DNA of 64,000 nt, taken from the NCBI RefSeq assembly GCF_000607165.1, contig NZ_JFZG01000006.1, positions 434,001 through 498,000 on the forward strand, in the 5' to 3' direction. A program made the translations under genes and the position numbers. Numbering within the stretch: position 1 is the stretch's first letter; the number at the start of each line of letters is the position of its first letter. This DNA is from Ralstonia pickettii (GTDB taxonomy: Bacteria > Pseudomonadota > Gammaproteobacteria > Burkholderiales > Burkholderiaceae). Positions 45,309-55,490 of the stretch are shown one piece after another. The notes beneath the pieces were generated by a model that was not told the DNA's origin, did no database searches, and saw nothing but the letters and a program-made list of their open reading frames with translations.

Positions 45309-46307
45309 ATGTCACAGACTTCCCTGCTCCATGCTGTCTATGGATCAGCGCGCAGCTTCCTGCGCACGCACGCTGCAGCCGCCGTCTTGGCCACATCCGC
45401 CCTCACCTTGGTTGCGGCCGCGCCCGCTCAAGCCGCCAGCACGTATGCCGCCACCAAGTACCCGATCGTGCTGGTGCACGGCCTGTCGGGCACCAGCAAG
45501 TTCCTCGGCGTGGTCGATTACTGGTACCAGATTCCGGAAGACCTGCGCGCCAACGGCGCCAATGTCTATGTGGCCGACGTGTCCGCCTTCAACGATGAAA
45601 CCGTGCGCGGCGAACAGCTCGTCAGCCAGATCCGCAGCGTGCTGGCCACCACGGGCGCCGCCAAGGTCAACCTCATTGGACACAGCCAGGGCGGACTGAC
45701 ATCGCGCTATGCAGCCGCCGTGGTACCGAACCTCGTGGCCTCCGTCACCACCATCGGCACGCCCCACAAGGGGTCAGAGTTTGCGGACTTTGTGGAGTCG
45801 ACACCCGCTCCGTTCCAAGCGCTCGTGAACCTCGGCGCGGACGTATTCGGCTCGGTGCTCGGCTGGTTCAACGGCAACAGCAATCCGCAGAATGGTTTTG
45901 CGGCGCTGCATATCCTGTCGACGTCGGGCGCCGCCGATTTCAACAAGGCATTCCCGAGCGCGGGCCTGGCCAGCGGGTGCAACACCGGCAGCGCCACCGA
46001 CGTGCGCAACGGCAACGTGCAGAAGCTGTATTCGTGGACGGGCCGCTCCACCGCCACCAACCTTCTCGACGTGTTTGATCCGGTGCTGGTGTTCAGCGGC
46101 GGCGTCATGCAGGCGCGCGGCTCGGGAACAAACGATGGGCTCGTCTCCGTGTGCAGCGCGAAGTTCGGGCAGGTCTTGTCGACGGATTACGCGTGGAATC
46201 ACCTCGATGAGGTCAACCAGTTGCTTGGGCTGATCGGCTGGGGCGCAGCGGACCCCGTTGCGGTGATTCGTACACAAGCCAATCGACTGAAGACGGCAGG
46301 CCTCTAA
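45309..46307 (+). CDS. lipA: Secreted triacylglycerol lipase (family I.2)
   Basis: This 332-residue lipase is exported and hydrolyses long-chain triacylglycerols. A long signal peptide ends at about residue 43 (AQA/AST). The oxyanion strand is VLVHGLSG. The nucleophile is Ser126 in NLIGHSQGGL. The catalytic Asp is in GTNDGLVSVC and the His in NHLDEVNQLLG. Two Cys (SGCNTG and VSVCSA) form the conserved disulfide. AGGAGA precedes the start. The foldase gene lies 23 bases downstream, as in Burkholderia and Pseudomonas lip operons. Confidence 0.94.
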   Translation: MSQTSLLHAVYGSARSFLRTHAAAAVLATSALTLVAAAPAQAASTYAATKYPIVLVHGLSGTSKFLGVVDYWYQIPEDLRANGANVYVADVSAFNDETVRGEQLVSQIRSVLATTGAAKVNLIGHSQGGLTSRYAAAVVPNLVASVTTIGTPHKGSEFADFVESTPAPFQALVNLGADVFGSVLGWFNGNSNPQNGFAALHILSTSGAADFNKAFPSAGLASGCNTGSATDVRNGNVQKLYSWTGRSTATNLLDVFDPVLVFSGGVMQARGSGTNDGLVSVCSAKFGQVLSTDYAWNHLDEVNQLLGLIGWGAADPVAVIRTQANRLKTAGL

Positions 46308-46330
46308 CCCTCCACGCGCTGAACGCCACG

Positions 46331-47383
46331 ATGAAGCCCCAATCGCCATCGATACAACCCATGACGTTTGTTGTTGCCGTGCTGGTGGCGGTGTCGGTCG
46401 CGGGCGGGGTCTACTGGTGGCACACGTCAGATGCGCCGCAGACCCCTGCGGCATCGCAGCCGCAGGCGGCCAAGGGCGCATTCATCGGCAGTGTGGGCGG
46501 CGAACCGTTGACGGCGGGCGCGCCGGCACCCGAGCTGGCCGACACACAGGCGCCGGACGGCCTGCACGTCGATGCACACGGCCACCTCATCGTCGAAGCC
46601 GCCAACCGCGCGGTGTTCGACTACTTCCTCGACGTGCCCGCGTCGCTGCCCGAAGCGCAGCGTGTGTCGATGGCTGAGGCGCATCTGCGCGCCAAGCTGG
46701 TCACGCCGGCGCTGGCGGAGGCGCAATCGCTGCTGCAGCACTACCTCGCCTATCGCAAGGCAGCGGCAGAACACGGCGGCGCAAGCCGCAACAAGCCGAG
46801 CGTAGAACAAGTCCAGCAGCGCCCCGAGCTGATCGCCACGCTGCGCCAGCAGTTGAGCGAGCGCACCGCGCAGCGCCGCCAATACCTGGGGGCGGACGTC
46901 GCCCAGGCCTGGTACGGCGATGACGACGCGATGGACGCCGCCGCGCTGGACCGCCTGGCCGTGATGGCCGACCCGTCGCTCACGCCGGAACAGCGCGCGG
47001 CCAGGATCGCCGCCATCGATGCCAACCTGCCGCCCTCGGTGCAGCAGGCGCGCCGCGATGCCTCTGCTCCCCTCAAGCTCGCCAGCGACATGGAAACGTG
47101 GACGAAGCAAGGCATGAGCGAGGCCGAGATGCGCCAGCGCCTGTCAGCCCGGGGCGTGGACAGCCTCGTGGCCGACCGCCTGATCCAGGGCAACCGCGAA
47201 GAAGCCGACTGGCGCAGCCGCTACGACACCTACACCCACGAACGCGATCGAATCAACGCCTTTACTGGCCTGTCGGAAGCCGATCGCGCAGCGCAAATCG
47301 CGCAACTGCGTCAGCAGACGTTCACCGCCTCGAATGAGCTGTTGCGCGCACAGGCGCTCGACGGTCTGGCCCAGCGCAAATAG
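46331..47383 (+). CDS. lifO: Lipase-specific foldase (lipase chaperone)
   Basis: This 350-residue membrane-anchored steric chaperone folds the lipase in the periplasm. One N-terminal membrane segment lies at residues 11-30. A variable Ala/Pro linker precedes the chaperone domain. The conserved RxxFDYF motif appears as RAVFDYFLD at residues 93-101. The rest is helical, rich in Gln, Arg and Glu, and ends QALDGLAQRK. It is the partner of the lipase immediately upstream. Confidence 0.93.
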   Translation: MKPQSPSIQPMTFVVAVLVAVSVAGGVYWWHTSDAPQTPAASQPQAAKGAFIGSVGGEPLTAGAPAPELADTQAPDGLHVDAHGHLIVEAANRAVFDYFLDVPASLPEAQRVSMAEAHLRAKLVTPALAEAQSLLQHYLAYRKAAAEHGGASRNKPSVEQVQQRPELIATLRQQLSERTAQRRQYLGADVAQAWYGDDDAMDAAALDRLAVMADPSLTPEQRAARIAAIDANLPPSVQQARRDASAPLKLASDMETWTKQGMSEAEMRQRLSARGVDSLVADRLIQGNREEADWRSRYDTYTHERDRINAFTGLSEADRAAQIAQLRQQTFTASNELLRAQALDGLAQRK

Positions 47384-47445
47384 CGTCCAGGGGCGTAGAC
47401 CGCCGGGCACGGTAAAATCACGGGATTGCCGAATCACGCACTCCC

Positions 47446-49176
47446 ATGAGCCAAGACAACGCCGCCGCCCCCACGTCCAACTTCCTGCGCCAGATCATTG
47501 ACGGCGACCTCGCGCAAGGCACCTACGCCAATCGCCAGGACGCCACGGGTCAGCCGATCCCGCCGGTGGTCACGCGCTTTCCGCCGGAGCCCAATGGCTA
47601 CCTGCACATCGGTCACGCCAAGAGCATCTGGGTGAACTTCGGCATGGCCAAGGATTACAACGGCCGCTGCCACCTGCGCTTTGACGACACCAACCCCGTC
47701 AAAGAAGACACCGAATACGTCGATTCCATCATCGACGCCGTGCACTGGCTCGGCTATTCGTGGAACGACGCCGGCGGCGAGCATCTCTATTACGCCAGCG
47801 ACTATTTCGAGCAGCTCTACGGTTTTGCTGAAGTGCTGATCCAGCGCGGCGCGGCCTACGTCGACAGCCAGAGCGCCGAACAGATCGCCGCCAACCGGGG
47901 CGATTTCACCAGGCCGGGCACGCCGTCGCCGTTCCGTGATCGCTCAGTTGACGAAAACCTGGCGCTGTTCCGCGATATGCGCGCGGGCAAATACAAGGAC
48001 GGCGAACTGGTGCTGCGCGCCAAGATCGACATGGCCGCGCCCAATATCGTGATGCGCGATCCGGTGCTGTATCGCATCCGCCATGCGCATCACCACCGCA
48101 CCGGCGACGCGTGGTGCATCTACCCGATGTACGACTTCACGCATTGCATTTCCGATGCGCTGGAGAACATCACCCATTCGCTGTGCACGCTCGAATTCGA
48201 GAACAACCGCCCGCTGTACGACTGGGTGCTCGACCACCTGCGCGACGCCGGCGTGCTGCCCGCGCCGTTGCCGCATCAATACGAATTCGCGCGCCTGCAC
48301 CTGACATACGCCATCACCAGCAAGCGCAAGCTGCTGCAACTGGTGACGGAAAAGCGTGTTGACGGCTGGGACGACCCGCGCATGCCGACGCTCGTTGGCA
48401 TCCGCCGCCGCGGCTATACGCCGGAATCGATCCAGCTCTTCTGCGAACGCGTTGGCGTGTCGAAGGCTGACAGCTGGATCGACATGAGCATCCTGGAAGG
48501 CGCCGTGCGCGACGACCTCGATGCCCGTGCGCCGCGCTCGGTGGCCGTGCTGGACCCGGTCAAGCTGGTGCTCGACAACGTGCCGGCCGATTTCAATGAG
48601 CCGTGCTCCGCACCCGTGCATCCGAAGCAGCCCGAACTCGGCCGCCGCGAATTTCCGCTCACACGTGAGCTGTGGATCGAGCGCGAGGACTTTACCGAGA
48701 CGCCGCCCAAGGGCTACTTCCGCCTCTTCCCGGGCAACAAGGTGCGCCTGCGATACGGCTATGTGATCGAATGCACCGGCTGCGACAAGGATGCCGCCGG
48801 CAACATCACCGCCGTGCACGCCAACATCATTCCGGACACGAAGAGTGGCACGCCGGGTGCTGACAGCGTGAAGGTGAAGGGCAACATCCACTGGGTGAGC
48901 GCCGCACATGCGCTGGAAGCTGAAGTGCGCCTGTACGACCGCCTGTTCAGCGACCCGCAACCGGATTCGGGCGACAAGAACTTCCTGGATGCGCTCAACC
49001 CGGACTCCAAGAAGATCGTCACGGCCTACCTGGAGCCGACGCTGGCAACTGCCAAGGCGGAAGACCGCTTCCAGTTCGAGCGCCATGGCTACTTTGTGGC
49101 TGACCGCACCGACTCGCAACCGGGCAAGCCCGTGTTCAACCGCGTGGTCGGCCTGAAAGACAGCTGGGGCAAGTAA
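47446..49176 (+). CDS. glnS: Glutaminyl-tRNA synthetase
   Basis: GlnRS charges tRNA-Gln directly. The 576-residue product starts [25 protein letters not shown]. The class I HIGH motif is in [15 protein letters not shown], preceded by RFPPEPNG. The KMSKS-like loop appears as [10 protein letters not shown]. The C-terminal anticodon-binding beta-barrels include [21 protein letters not shown]. It is full length for proteobacteria. A TAAAAT -10-like hexamer lies 28 bases before the start. Confidence 0.97.
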   Translation: MSQDNAAAPTSNFLRQIIDGDLAQGTYANRQDATGQPIPPVVTRFPPEPNGYLHIGHAKSIWVNFGMAKDYNGRCHLRFDDTNPVKEDTEYVDSIIDAVHWLGYSWNDAGGEHLYYASDYFEQLYGFAEVLIQRGAAYVDSQSAEQIAANRGDFTRPGTPSPFRDRSVDENLALFRDMRAGKYKDGELVLRAKIDMAAPNIVMRDPVLYRIRHAHHHRTGDAWCIYPMYDFTHCISDALENITHSLCTLEFENNRPLYDWVLDHLRDAGVLPAPLPHQYEFARLHLTYAITSKRKLLQLVTEKRVDGWDDPRMPTLVGIRRRGYTPESIQLFCERVGVSKADSWIDMSILEGAVRDDLDARAPRSVAVLDPVKLVLDNVPADFNEPCSAPVHPKQPELGRREFPLTRELWIEREDFTETPPKGYFRLFPGNKVRLRYGYVIECTGCDKDAAGNITAVHANIIPDTKSGTPGADSVKVKGNIHWVSAAHALEAEVRLYDRLFSDPQPDSGDKNFLDALNPDSKKIVTAYLEPTLATAKAEDRFQFERHGYFVADRTDSQPGKPVFNRVVGLKDSWGK

Positions 49177-49220
49177 ACACGGGCCCATGCGCGCCATGGG
49201 CCTCTGATATCGGAGGCATC

Positions 49221-49784
49221 ATGCGTGCATGGATCCTATTGCTGGCCGGGTTGTTCACCACTCCCGCCTTCGCCACGTCATTTGCGCCAGACCTGACGCA
49301 CACATCGGTTTACTTCGGCGCATCGCACTTCGATCGCAGCACAATGCGCGGCCGCTTCGACAAGATCGACGGCGCCATCAACTTCGATGAAGCCACCAAC
49401 CAGGGCGGCATCGATTTCACCGTCGATGCTGCATCCGTCAACACGGGCCTGCGAGTGCTGGACGGTGTGCTGAAATCCGAGCAGTTTCTCGACGCGGCGC
49501 AGTATCCGGTCATCCGCCTGCGCAGCGACCGCTTTGTCGTGGAAGGCGGCAAGCTTGCCGCCATCGAGGCCAAGCTGACGCTGCACGGCGTGACGCAGCC
49601 TGTGCGGCTGGAGGCGCTCCGCTTCAGTTGTGGCGACGAGAAGATGCCCGGCAGCACACGCCACGTCTGCGGGGGCGATTTCCACCTCTCCATTGCCCGT
49701 AGCGCCTTCGGCATGACGCGCTTTCTGCCCGACGTGGGGGACCGCGTCGACCTCGATATCAGCGTGGAAGCCACGCCTCAATAA
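49221..49784 (+). CDS. YceI family periplasmic protein
   Basis: This 187-residue protein has a signal peptide (MRAWILLLAGLFTTPAFA) and the YceI lipocalin-like fold, known to bind polyprenoids. Family segments are DLTHTSVYFGASHF, RGRFDKIDGAINFDE, and KLTLHGVTQPVRLEA. Four Cys are visible, two in the SCGDEKMPGSTRHVCGGDF segment, possibly a disulfide. GGAGG lies upstream. The role is uncertain. It precedes an S4-domain gene by 16 bases. A weak hairpin (49182-49202) separates it from glnS. Confidence 0.88.
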   Translation: MRAWILLLAGLFTTPAFATSFAPDLTHTSVYFGASHFDRSTMRGRFDKIDGAINFDEATNQGGIDFTVDAASVNTGLRVLDGVLKSEQFLDAAQYPVIRLRSDRFVVEGGKLAAIEAKLTLHGVTQPVRLEALRFSCGDEKMPGSTRHVCGGDFHLSIARSAFGMTRFLPDVGDRVDLDISVEATPQ

Positions 49785-49800
49785 ACCTCGCAATCCATCC

Positions 49801-50022
49801 ATGCCCAATATTGATTTCGCCCTGACCACCGAATACATCGAGCTGCACAAGCTGCTCAAGCTCACCGGCGTGGTGGACAGCGGCGGCGCCGGCAAGGCTG
49901 TGGTCGCCGATGGCGCGGTCACGGTCGACGGCCAACCGGAGCTGCGCAAGACGGCCAAGATTCGCGCAGGCCAGGTGGTCATGCTCGGGGATGTGCGCAT
50001 TGCCGTGCAGGGTGTCGACTAG
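49801..50022 (+). CDS. S4-domain RNA-binding protein (YbcJ-like)
   Basis: This 73-residue protein is a small S4 RNA-binding domain of the YbcJ family. It reads YIELHKLLKLTGVVDSGGAGKAVVADGAVTVDGQPELRKTAKIRAGQVV-like, with the alpha-L motif of S4 domains and the Lys/Arg residues of the RNA face. The function is not established; ribosome-associated roles are known in related proteins. It lies 16 bases after the YceI gene. Confidence 0.88.
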   Translation: MPNIDFALTTEYIELHKLLKLTGVVDSGGAGKAVVADGAVTVDGQPELRKTAKIRAGQVVMLGDVRIAVQGVD

Positions 50023-50098
50023 CGCCTCAGGTGTTTGAAAACGCACCTTATGCTAGGGTGCGGCACCCTCACAACCATCCACATCCAGGAGACTGACC

Positions 50099-50482
50099 AT
50101 GCCGATCGCCCTCTGGTGCGTTCTGGTGGCAGCGGTGTTGCCGATCGTGTGCGTCGGCATCGCCAAGGCCAAAGGCCCGCGGTACGACAACCGCAATCCG
50201 CGCGCGTGGCTTGCACAGCAAACCGGCGCAGCGGGCCGTGCCGCAGCCGCACAGCAGAATCACTTTGAAGCGTTTCCGTTCTTTGCGGTGGCCGTGCTGG
50301 TGGCCATCCTGGGCGGCGGTGTCATCGACCGCATCAACCTGCTGGCCATCGCGTTCATCGTGGTGCGCGTGCTGTACACGGTGTGTTATCTCGCCAACTG
50401 GGCACCGCTGCGTTCGCTGATGTGGTTTGCGGGTTTTGCCTTGTGCGTTGCGCTGTTCGTTCAACCCGCCTTCGCGCACTGA
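50099..50482 (+). CDS. MAPEG family membrane protein
   Basis: This 127-residue protein of the MAPEG family (membrane-associated eicosanoid/glutathione metabolism) has four transmembrane helices. The motif NPRAWLAQQTGAAGRAAAAQQNHFEAFPFFA carries the Arg and Glu/Asn residues that contact glutathione in the family. The bacterial function is unknown. CAGGAGACTGACC precedes the start. A terminator follows after 18 bases. Confidence 0.9.
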   Translation: MPIALWCVLVAAVLPIVCVGIAKAKGPRYDNRNPRAWLAQQTGAAGRAAAAQQNHFEAFPFFAVAVLVAILGGGVIDRINLLAIAFIVVRVLYTVCYLANWAPLRSLMWFAGFALCVALFVQPAFAH

Positions 50483-50500
50483 ACATCCGCTCTGCCAACA

Positions 50501-50530
50501 AAAACGGCGCCCAGGTGGCGCCGTTTTCTT
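50501..50530. terminator. Bidirectional terminator between the MAPEG and DUF3999 genes
   Basis: AAAACGGCGCC pairs with GGCGCCGTTTT around a CAGGT loop. The flanks are A-rich on one side and T-rich on the other, so it ends both convergent transcripts. Confidence 0.88.
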
Positions 50531-50544
50531 TTGAGCAAGGTCGA

Positions 50545-51867
50545 TTACGTCGATGCATCCGGCGGTACGGCCGGCGCGCGGAACAACCGCCAGGCCATGC
50601 CGCCCAGCACCGCCACCGCCGCCAACAGCGCGCCCCACAGAACCCACTGGCGCTTGCGGCCGCCCGGGGGCTCTGCCGTCAGCGCGTCGGCAGGCGAATC
50701 GCTCATCGCGCCAAGTTGTGCCTGCGCAATGGCAGGCGACGCACCCGCGAGCAAATCCGCCCGTGCGACCGGATTGCCGCGCGCCACTTCCGCCACCGCC
50801 AGCATGAACGGCACATTACCGCGCGCCGCATACGTGACCGTGGCCGGACGCCAGCCGATTGCCAACTGCGGCGCGCCGGCACCCAGGCCACCGCTGCGCG
50901 TGTCGACCTGCAGACGCCAATAGCGCTCGCCCGTCGCAGGCACGGTGATGCCCGCATTTTCCTGCTCCCCCTTCCCGTCGGCCCCCGCCAGCCGGAACAG
51001 GCGCGCGGAAGTCACTGGCCGCCAGGGCGCCTGGGCATCGGCACGCGCATACAGCGTCGCCTGCGCGACGGTGTTGGCTTGCGGCAGGTGGATCTTCACG
51101 CGTTCGACCGGGAACACGCCGCCGGTATCGAAGTCGTAATCGCCGGCGGCGGGCGTTTGCACTGGCGCCAGACCTGAGCGCCACTGGATGGCGTTATCCG
51201 CAAGCGCCACCGGCGCACCGGCGGCCAGCTCCGCACGCACCGCATCCGGCACAGGCGGCTTGCCTTGCCACGTCAGGCGCAAGTATTTCGCCCGTAGCCC
51301 CGTGAACTCGATGCGATCCTGCACCAGCGTGCTGCCCTGATTGGACAGGCGGAACAGCGTGGCCTGGGCGACGGGGCTCCAGTGCTGCAGGTCATCGCTG
51401 GCCTGCACGCTCACACCGCTCTGGAATTCCGCAGCGGGCAGCGCAACGATCAGCGCCGTCACCGTGTCACGAAGCTGGCTGAGGTCGACCACCCACGCAC
51501 GGACAGACGCCTGAGATAGCTGGACGCCCGTTGCGCGCAGCACGCCATCGGTACCGAGCACGACACCAGCGGCACCCGGTTTCTGCACATCGTCGATGGG
51601 CGTGGCGAACCAGTGCACGTCGTGCAATGTGCGAGCCTGTGGCGCCGGATCGCGCGGGATATCGATGGTGAACGGCACGGGCTCGCCGTCGCCATTGAGG
51701 ATGCGCAGATCAGCCAGGCTGGCCTCGTGCGCATGGGCGTAGACGTCTTCGCTGAGCGTGACGGCGTAGTAAGGGGCGCCGGGCGTGCCGGTCAACGCAA
51801 AGCGCTCGGCCCAGGCCGGCGCAGACAACAGCGATGCCGCAGCCATCGCAAGAACAACCTTCTTCAC
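50545..51867 (-). CDS. DUF3999 family protein
   Basis: This 440-residue exported protein starts with GTG at 51867. A signal peptide (MKKVVLAMAAASLLSAPAWA) is followed by beta-rich discoidin-like segments and a C-terminal transmembrane helix (VLWGALLAAVAVLGGMAWRLF). It overlaps the upstream DUF2339 gene by four bases (GTGA), so the two are translationally coupled. DUF3999 and DUF2339 commonly occur together, but their function is not known. The C-terminal helix suggests an inner membrane protein with a large periplasmic domain. Confidence 0.86.
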   Translation of the reverse strand: MKKVVLAMAAASLLSAPAWAERFALTGTPGAPYYAVTLSEDVYAHAHEASLADLRILNGDGEPVPFTIDIPRDPAPQARTLHDVHWFATPIDDVQKPGAAGVVLGTDGVLRATGVQLSQASVRAWVVDLSQLRDTVTALIVALPAAEFQSGVSVQASDDLQHWSPVAQATLFRLSNQGSTLVQDRIEFTGLRAKYLRLTWQGKPPVPDAVRAELAAGAPVALADNAIQWRSGLAPVQTPAAGDYDFDTGGVFPVERVKIHLPQANTVAQATLYARADAQAPWRPVTSARLFRLAGADGKGEQENAGITVPATGERYWRLQVDTRSGGLGAGAPQLAIGWRPATVTYAARGNVPFMLAVAEVARGNPVARADLLAGASPAIAQAQLGAMSDSPADALTAEPPGGRKRQWVLWGALLAAVAVLGGMAWRLFRAPAVPPDAST

Positions 51868-54725
51868 AGAACCTCCCCGGTTTCAGCTTCGGCGCTGGTT
51901 TTGGGCTTCGGCGGCAACGGCGACAGATAGCCGATCAGCAACAGCAGCACGCCAATACCGATGAATGACACGATGCGCTCGACACCCGTGACGCGCGACA
52001 GATCGAACAGGAACAGCTTGACCACCGTCACGCCCAGCAGCGCCCCGCCGGTGAACCACAGCACGCGGCTGGCGCGCCGCGTGGCAAACACCATCACCGC
52101 CAACGCCAGCACCGTCCAGAACATCGACAGCGACGCCTGCACCAGCATTGAGGCGCCCAGATCGTCCAGCGTGTAAGGCACGTGCGCCCAATGGTGCAGC
52201 GTGCGCAGCAGCACCGCGTTGGCCCAGATGAACAGTGTCGCGCCGATGGCGTAGCCGATCACCATCGGCTCAGGCACAAGCTTCTGCAGCGCCACGCGGC
52301 GCATCCACAACGCGATGGCGAAGAAGACCAGCAGTTGCGCGACGTCCAGCGGATTGAGAATCGGCAGGTAGAACAGCGGCGCGGCATTGCCATCGCTGGC
52401 GGCGCTCGCCAGGCTCCACAGCCACAGCAGGGCAGCCAGCGGCGCGGCACCCCATAGCAGGTAGGCGCGCTCGAACCGGGCGATGGGCCAGCGGATGCGC
52501 CAGCCTGCGCCCGCCAGCAGTGCAAGCAACGCGCCGTAGGCATAGGCCCAGGCGGCGAAGCTCCAGGTGCCCTCGGGCACGTAGGCATCGAGGCGCCAGT
52601 AGCCTTCCGTCGCGAGTACGCCGCAGATCAGCCAGAACAGCACGGTATGCAGCGGCGCGAGGATGGTGTCCTTCACGTCGCGCTCCTGGCGGCGCAACAG
52701 CACGAAGGTCAGCACCACAGCCGCAATCCACACCAGCCCGCCCCAGCCGGCCAGCGGTGACGGCACCCAGTGCTCGATCGCAGCCAGCGAAACCAACGCG
52801 AGCACCGGCGACAACGCCAGCGCAGGCCATTCGGCCAGCGCCCAATCGAGCTTGCGACGCAGGCCGTGCGCAGCCCACGCCGTCAGCACGGCGAAGGCCG
52901 CATACAGCGGAATGTCGGGCCGGTCGACTGTCTGGCTGGCGAAGCGCCAGGCCCAGCGGTCGATCTCGTTGCTGCCGCTGCCGAGCCACCACAGCAAGCC
53001 CCACACCGACGCGACGATGCCAAGCACCGGCGCCGCCTTCAGCCACGCCCGAGCCTCCGCCTTGCCATGCAGGCGCCAGCCGCTGAACACGCCCGCCAGC
53101 GCAATCAATACCCCGCCGATATAGCGGCTGTTGAGCACGGCCCAGCCGTTCTGCGGCGCCCAATCGAATACCGCGTCCACGGCGAATGCTGCGCCCGCCG
53201 CGAGCTGCAGGAGCAGGCCTGCCGCCAGCGCCAGCCGACGCTGCTGGCGCACGCCCAGCCACACCACGGCGGCCCCTTCCAGCGCCCACACCGCACTGGT
53301 GGTGCGCCCGTCGAAGGCCAGCGGAATCGCCAGCGTGATGAAGATCACGCCCAGCGCGAACATCGCCTCGTACAGGAGGCCAAGGTTCGCGCGCCTGGGC
53401 GCAAGCCAGCCCGCAATTGCCAGATAGAACGCGGCCAGCGCGGTGGCGCTCCACGCCATCGCAAACGGAATGTGGTGCACCAGCCCCGCCTGCAACCCCA
53501 TCGCCACCAACGGCGTGCCGAACACCAGCGTGCCGTCAACGTAGTTCGTCAGGCTGATATGACGGCGCAGCGCGGTCAGCAGCGCAATGCCCACATACAT
53601 CAGGAAGAAGAGGATCAGGAACGGTTCGGTGCTCGCCAGCAACGACGGCTGATAGCGCAGCACGCCCCACGCCGTGGCAATGCCGAACGTAAAGACGAAG
53701 CCCAGCAGATTCAGCGCCCGCCACGCCCGGAACCACGCAATGGCGAAGATGCCCGCATTGAGCAGCGCGTAATAGCTGAACAGCGCCACGTGGCTGCCTT
53801 GGCCCGTCGAGATCAGGATCGGCGCGAGGAAGCCGCCCGCACTGCCCGTAAAGGCCAGCGCTGGCGCGTTCTGCTTGACGGCCAGCCCGGCGGCCAGCGC
53901 GCAGATGAGCACCAGCAGCGGAAACGCCATTCCGGGGCTGAGCAGTGGCACCACGCGCGTGGCTGCAAATACCGTCAGATACAGCACGCCGACCCCGCCG
54001 CCCTGCAGCACGAGCGCATAGCCCGGACGCTTCTCACGCAGGTGCCAGCCGATGCCCAGCAACGCAATTGCCCCGACCGCCACACCCGCCAGCCGGAATT
54101 CGACGGGCAGCAGGCTGTTGTCCGCCGCGTACTTGAGCAGGAACGCCACACCGAAGAACAGGATCAGGATGCCGACCCGCACCACGCTGTTGCCGCCCAG
54201 CAGCCAGTCGCGGGCAGCGCCGACGGCGCGCTCGACCCAATCGGGCTCGTGCGGCGCCAAGACCGGCGCGGGCTGGGGAACAGGCTGAGGCATTGGCTGC
54301 GCAGCCACCACCTGCGGTGTCGACGCAGGTACGGCAGGCGTCTCCACCGGTGGCAACGCCTCGGCCACGATCGGCGGCGCCTCAACGGCAGCGGCCTCCA
54401 CGTTGGCGGGCGCTGCAAACGTTCCACCTTTGATTTCAGCCATCTGCCGGCGCAGGAGCGAAACCTCGTGCTCAAGCTGCGCCACTCGTTCCTGCAGCGT
54501 GGCAGGCGGTGGCGACACGGCAGCCTGCGCGGGCGCATGGCTCTGCGCAGCGCCGGTTGCGCCCGGCGCGTCGGGCGGATTTGCCCACTGCGCGCTTGCC
54601 CGCTTGTCCATGTACAAAATCAGCGATGCCAGTCCCAGACCGATCAACGCCCCAAAGAACGCCCCGACGACGCCCCCCGACAGGCCCCCAAGCAGCAGGC
54701 CCACGATTCCGAATATCCAACGCAT
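51864..54725 (-). CDS. DUF2339 polytopic membrane protein
   Basis: This 953-residue protein has more than 20 hydrophobic segments and is one of the largest membrane proteins here. I chose ATG 54725 (MRWIFGIVGLLLGGLSGG). Two N-terminal helices are followed by an Ala/Pro linker and a coiled coil (ATLQERVAQLEHEVSLLRRQMAEIKG). The rest is membrane, with few charged residues. Residues such as WQQRR-like loops separate helices. The function is unknown; DUF2339 proteins are widely conserved in Gram-negative envelopes. It is coupled to the DUF3999 gene. Confidence 0.87.
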   Translation of the reverse strand: MRWIFGIVGLLLGGLSGGVVGAFFGALIGLGLASLILYMDKRASAQWANPPDAPGATGAAQSHAPAQAAVSPPPATLQERVAQLEHEVSLLRRQMAEIKGGTFAAPANVEAAAVEAPPIVAEALPPVETPAVPASTPQVVAAQPMPQPVPQPAPVLAPHEPDWVERAVGAARDWLLGGNSVVRVGILILFFGVAFLLKYAADNSLLPVEFRLAGVAVGAIALLGIGWHLREKRPGYALVLQGGGVGVLYLTVFAATRVVPLLSPGMAFPLLVLICALAAGLAVKQNAPALAFTGSAGGFLAPILISTGQGSHVALFSYYALLNAGIFAIAWFRAWRALNLLGFVFTFGIATAWGVLRYQPSLLASTEPFLILFFLMYVGIALLTALRRHISLTNYVDGTLVFGTPLVAMGLQAGLVHHIPFAMAWSATALAAFYLAIAGWLAPRRANLGLLYEAMFALGVIFITLAIPLAFDGRTTSAVWALEGAAVVWLGVRQQRRLALAAGLLLQLAAGAAFAVDAVFDWAPQNGWAVLNSRYIGGVLIALAGVFSGWRLHGKAEARAWLKAAPVLGIVASVWGLLWWLGSGSNEIDRWAWRFASQTVDRPDIPLYAAFAVLTAWAAHGLRRKLDWALAEWPALALSPVLALVSLAAIEHWVPSPLAGWGGLVWIAAVVLTFVLLRRQERDVKDTILAPLHTVLFWLICGVLATEGYWRLDAYVPEGTWSFAAWAYAYGALLALLAGAGWRIRWPIARFERAYLLWGAAPLAALLWLWSLASAASDGNAAPLFYLPILNPLDVAQLLVFFAIALWMRRVALQKLVPEPMVIGYAIGATLFIWANAVLLRTLHHWAHVPYTLDDLGASMLVQASLSMFWTVLALAVMVFATRRASRVLWFTGGALLGVTVVKLFLFDLSRVTGVERIVSFIGIGVLLLLIGYLSPLPPKPKTSAEAETGEVL

Positions 54726-54896
54726 CGTTCTGATTGTCCTGTTTGGATAGGAAAAATATGCGCCGAATAGCGCACGCACCGCTCGTATACCGCAAACCGC
54801 CGCCGTTGGGAATGCGCCAGGCCAATGCCGTCAGCTTCACCAGCCCGTGCGACAATGCGCGCTTTGCCAAAAACGGCCCATCCACCGACCACCCGC

Positions 54897-55448
54897 ATGG
54901 CCCTGAAATCCACGATCTACAAGGTCGATCTGCAGATCGCCGACATGGATCGCCACTACTACGCCAATCACGCGTTGACCGTCGCCCGCCACCCCAGCGA
55001 AAACGACGAACGCATGATGGTGCGCGTGCTCGCCTTCGCTCGCCACGCCAGCGAAACGCTTGCCTTCACGCGTGGCCTGTCCGAGCCCGACGAACCCGAA
55101 CTCTGGCAGCGCGACCTGACCGACGCCATCGAACTGTGGATCGACCTCGGCAACCCCGACGACACCCGCATCCGCAAGGCCAGCAACCGCGCCGAACAAG
55201 TCGCCGTCTATACATATAGCGGCAACGCAAGCCGCGTGTGGTGGCAACAAATCGAGACCAAGATCACGCGCTTTGCCAACGTGTCGGTGTACGAAGTTGC
55301 GGCGGACACCGTGGCCGCGCTAGCCGCCATGGTGGAACGCACCATGCGTCTGCAAGTCACCATCCAGGACGGCGACATCTGGATCGCCAACGACGCCGAC
55401 AACGTCCACGTCCAGATCGAAACGCTCAAGGCCGCGGACGCCGCCTGA
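54897..55448 (+). CDS. yaeQ: YaeQ family protein
   Basis: This 183-residue YaeQ protein begins MALKSTIYKVDLQIADMDRHYYANHALTVARHPSENDERMMVRVLAFARHA-like, the family signature. Known structures place it in the PD-(D/E)XK nuclease superfamily, but no nuclease activity is established. I chose ATG 54897. It is followed by an FKBP gene 42 bases downstream. Confidence 0.93.
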   Translation: MALKSTIYKVDLQIADMDRHYYANHALTVARHPSENDERMMVRVLAFARHASETLAFTRGLSEPDEPELWQRDLTDAIELWIDLGNPDDTRIRKASNRAEQVAVYTYSGNASRVWWQQIETKITRFANVSVYEVAADTVAALAAMVERTMRLQVTIQDGDIWIANDADNVHVQIETLKAADAA

Positions 55449-55490
55449 GCCCTTTCCCCTCATCACCCACGCCACTCCACGAGGCTCATC

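Noticed and set aside
52770-54770. 666-codon plus-strand open frame
   Set aside because: It is antisense to the DUF2339 gene and has an Arg/Gln/His-rich composition typical of a shadow frame.
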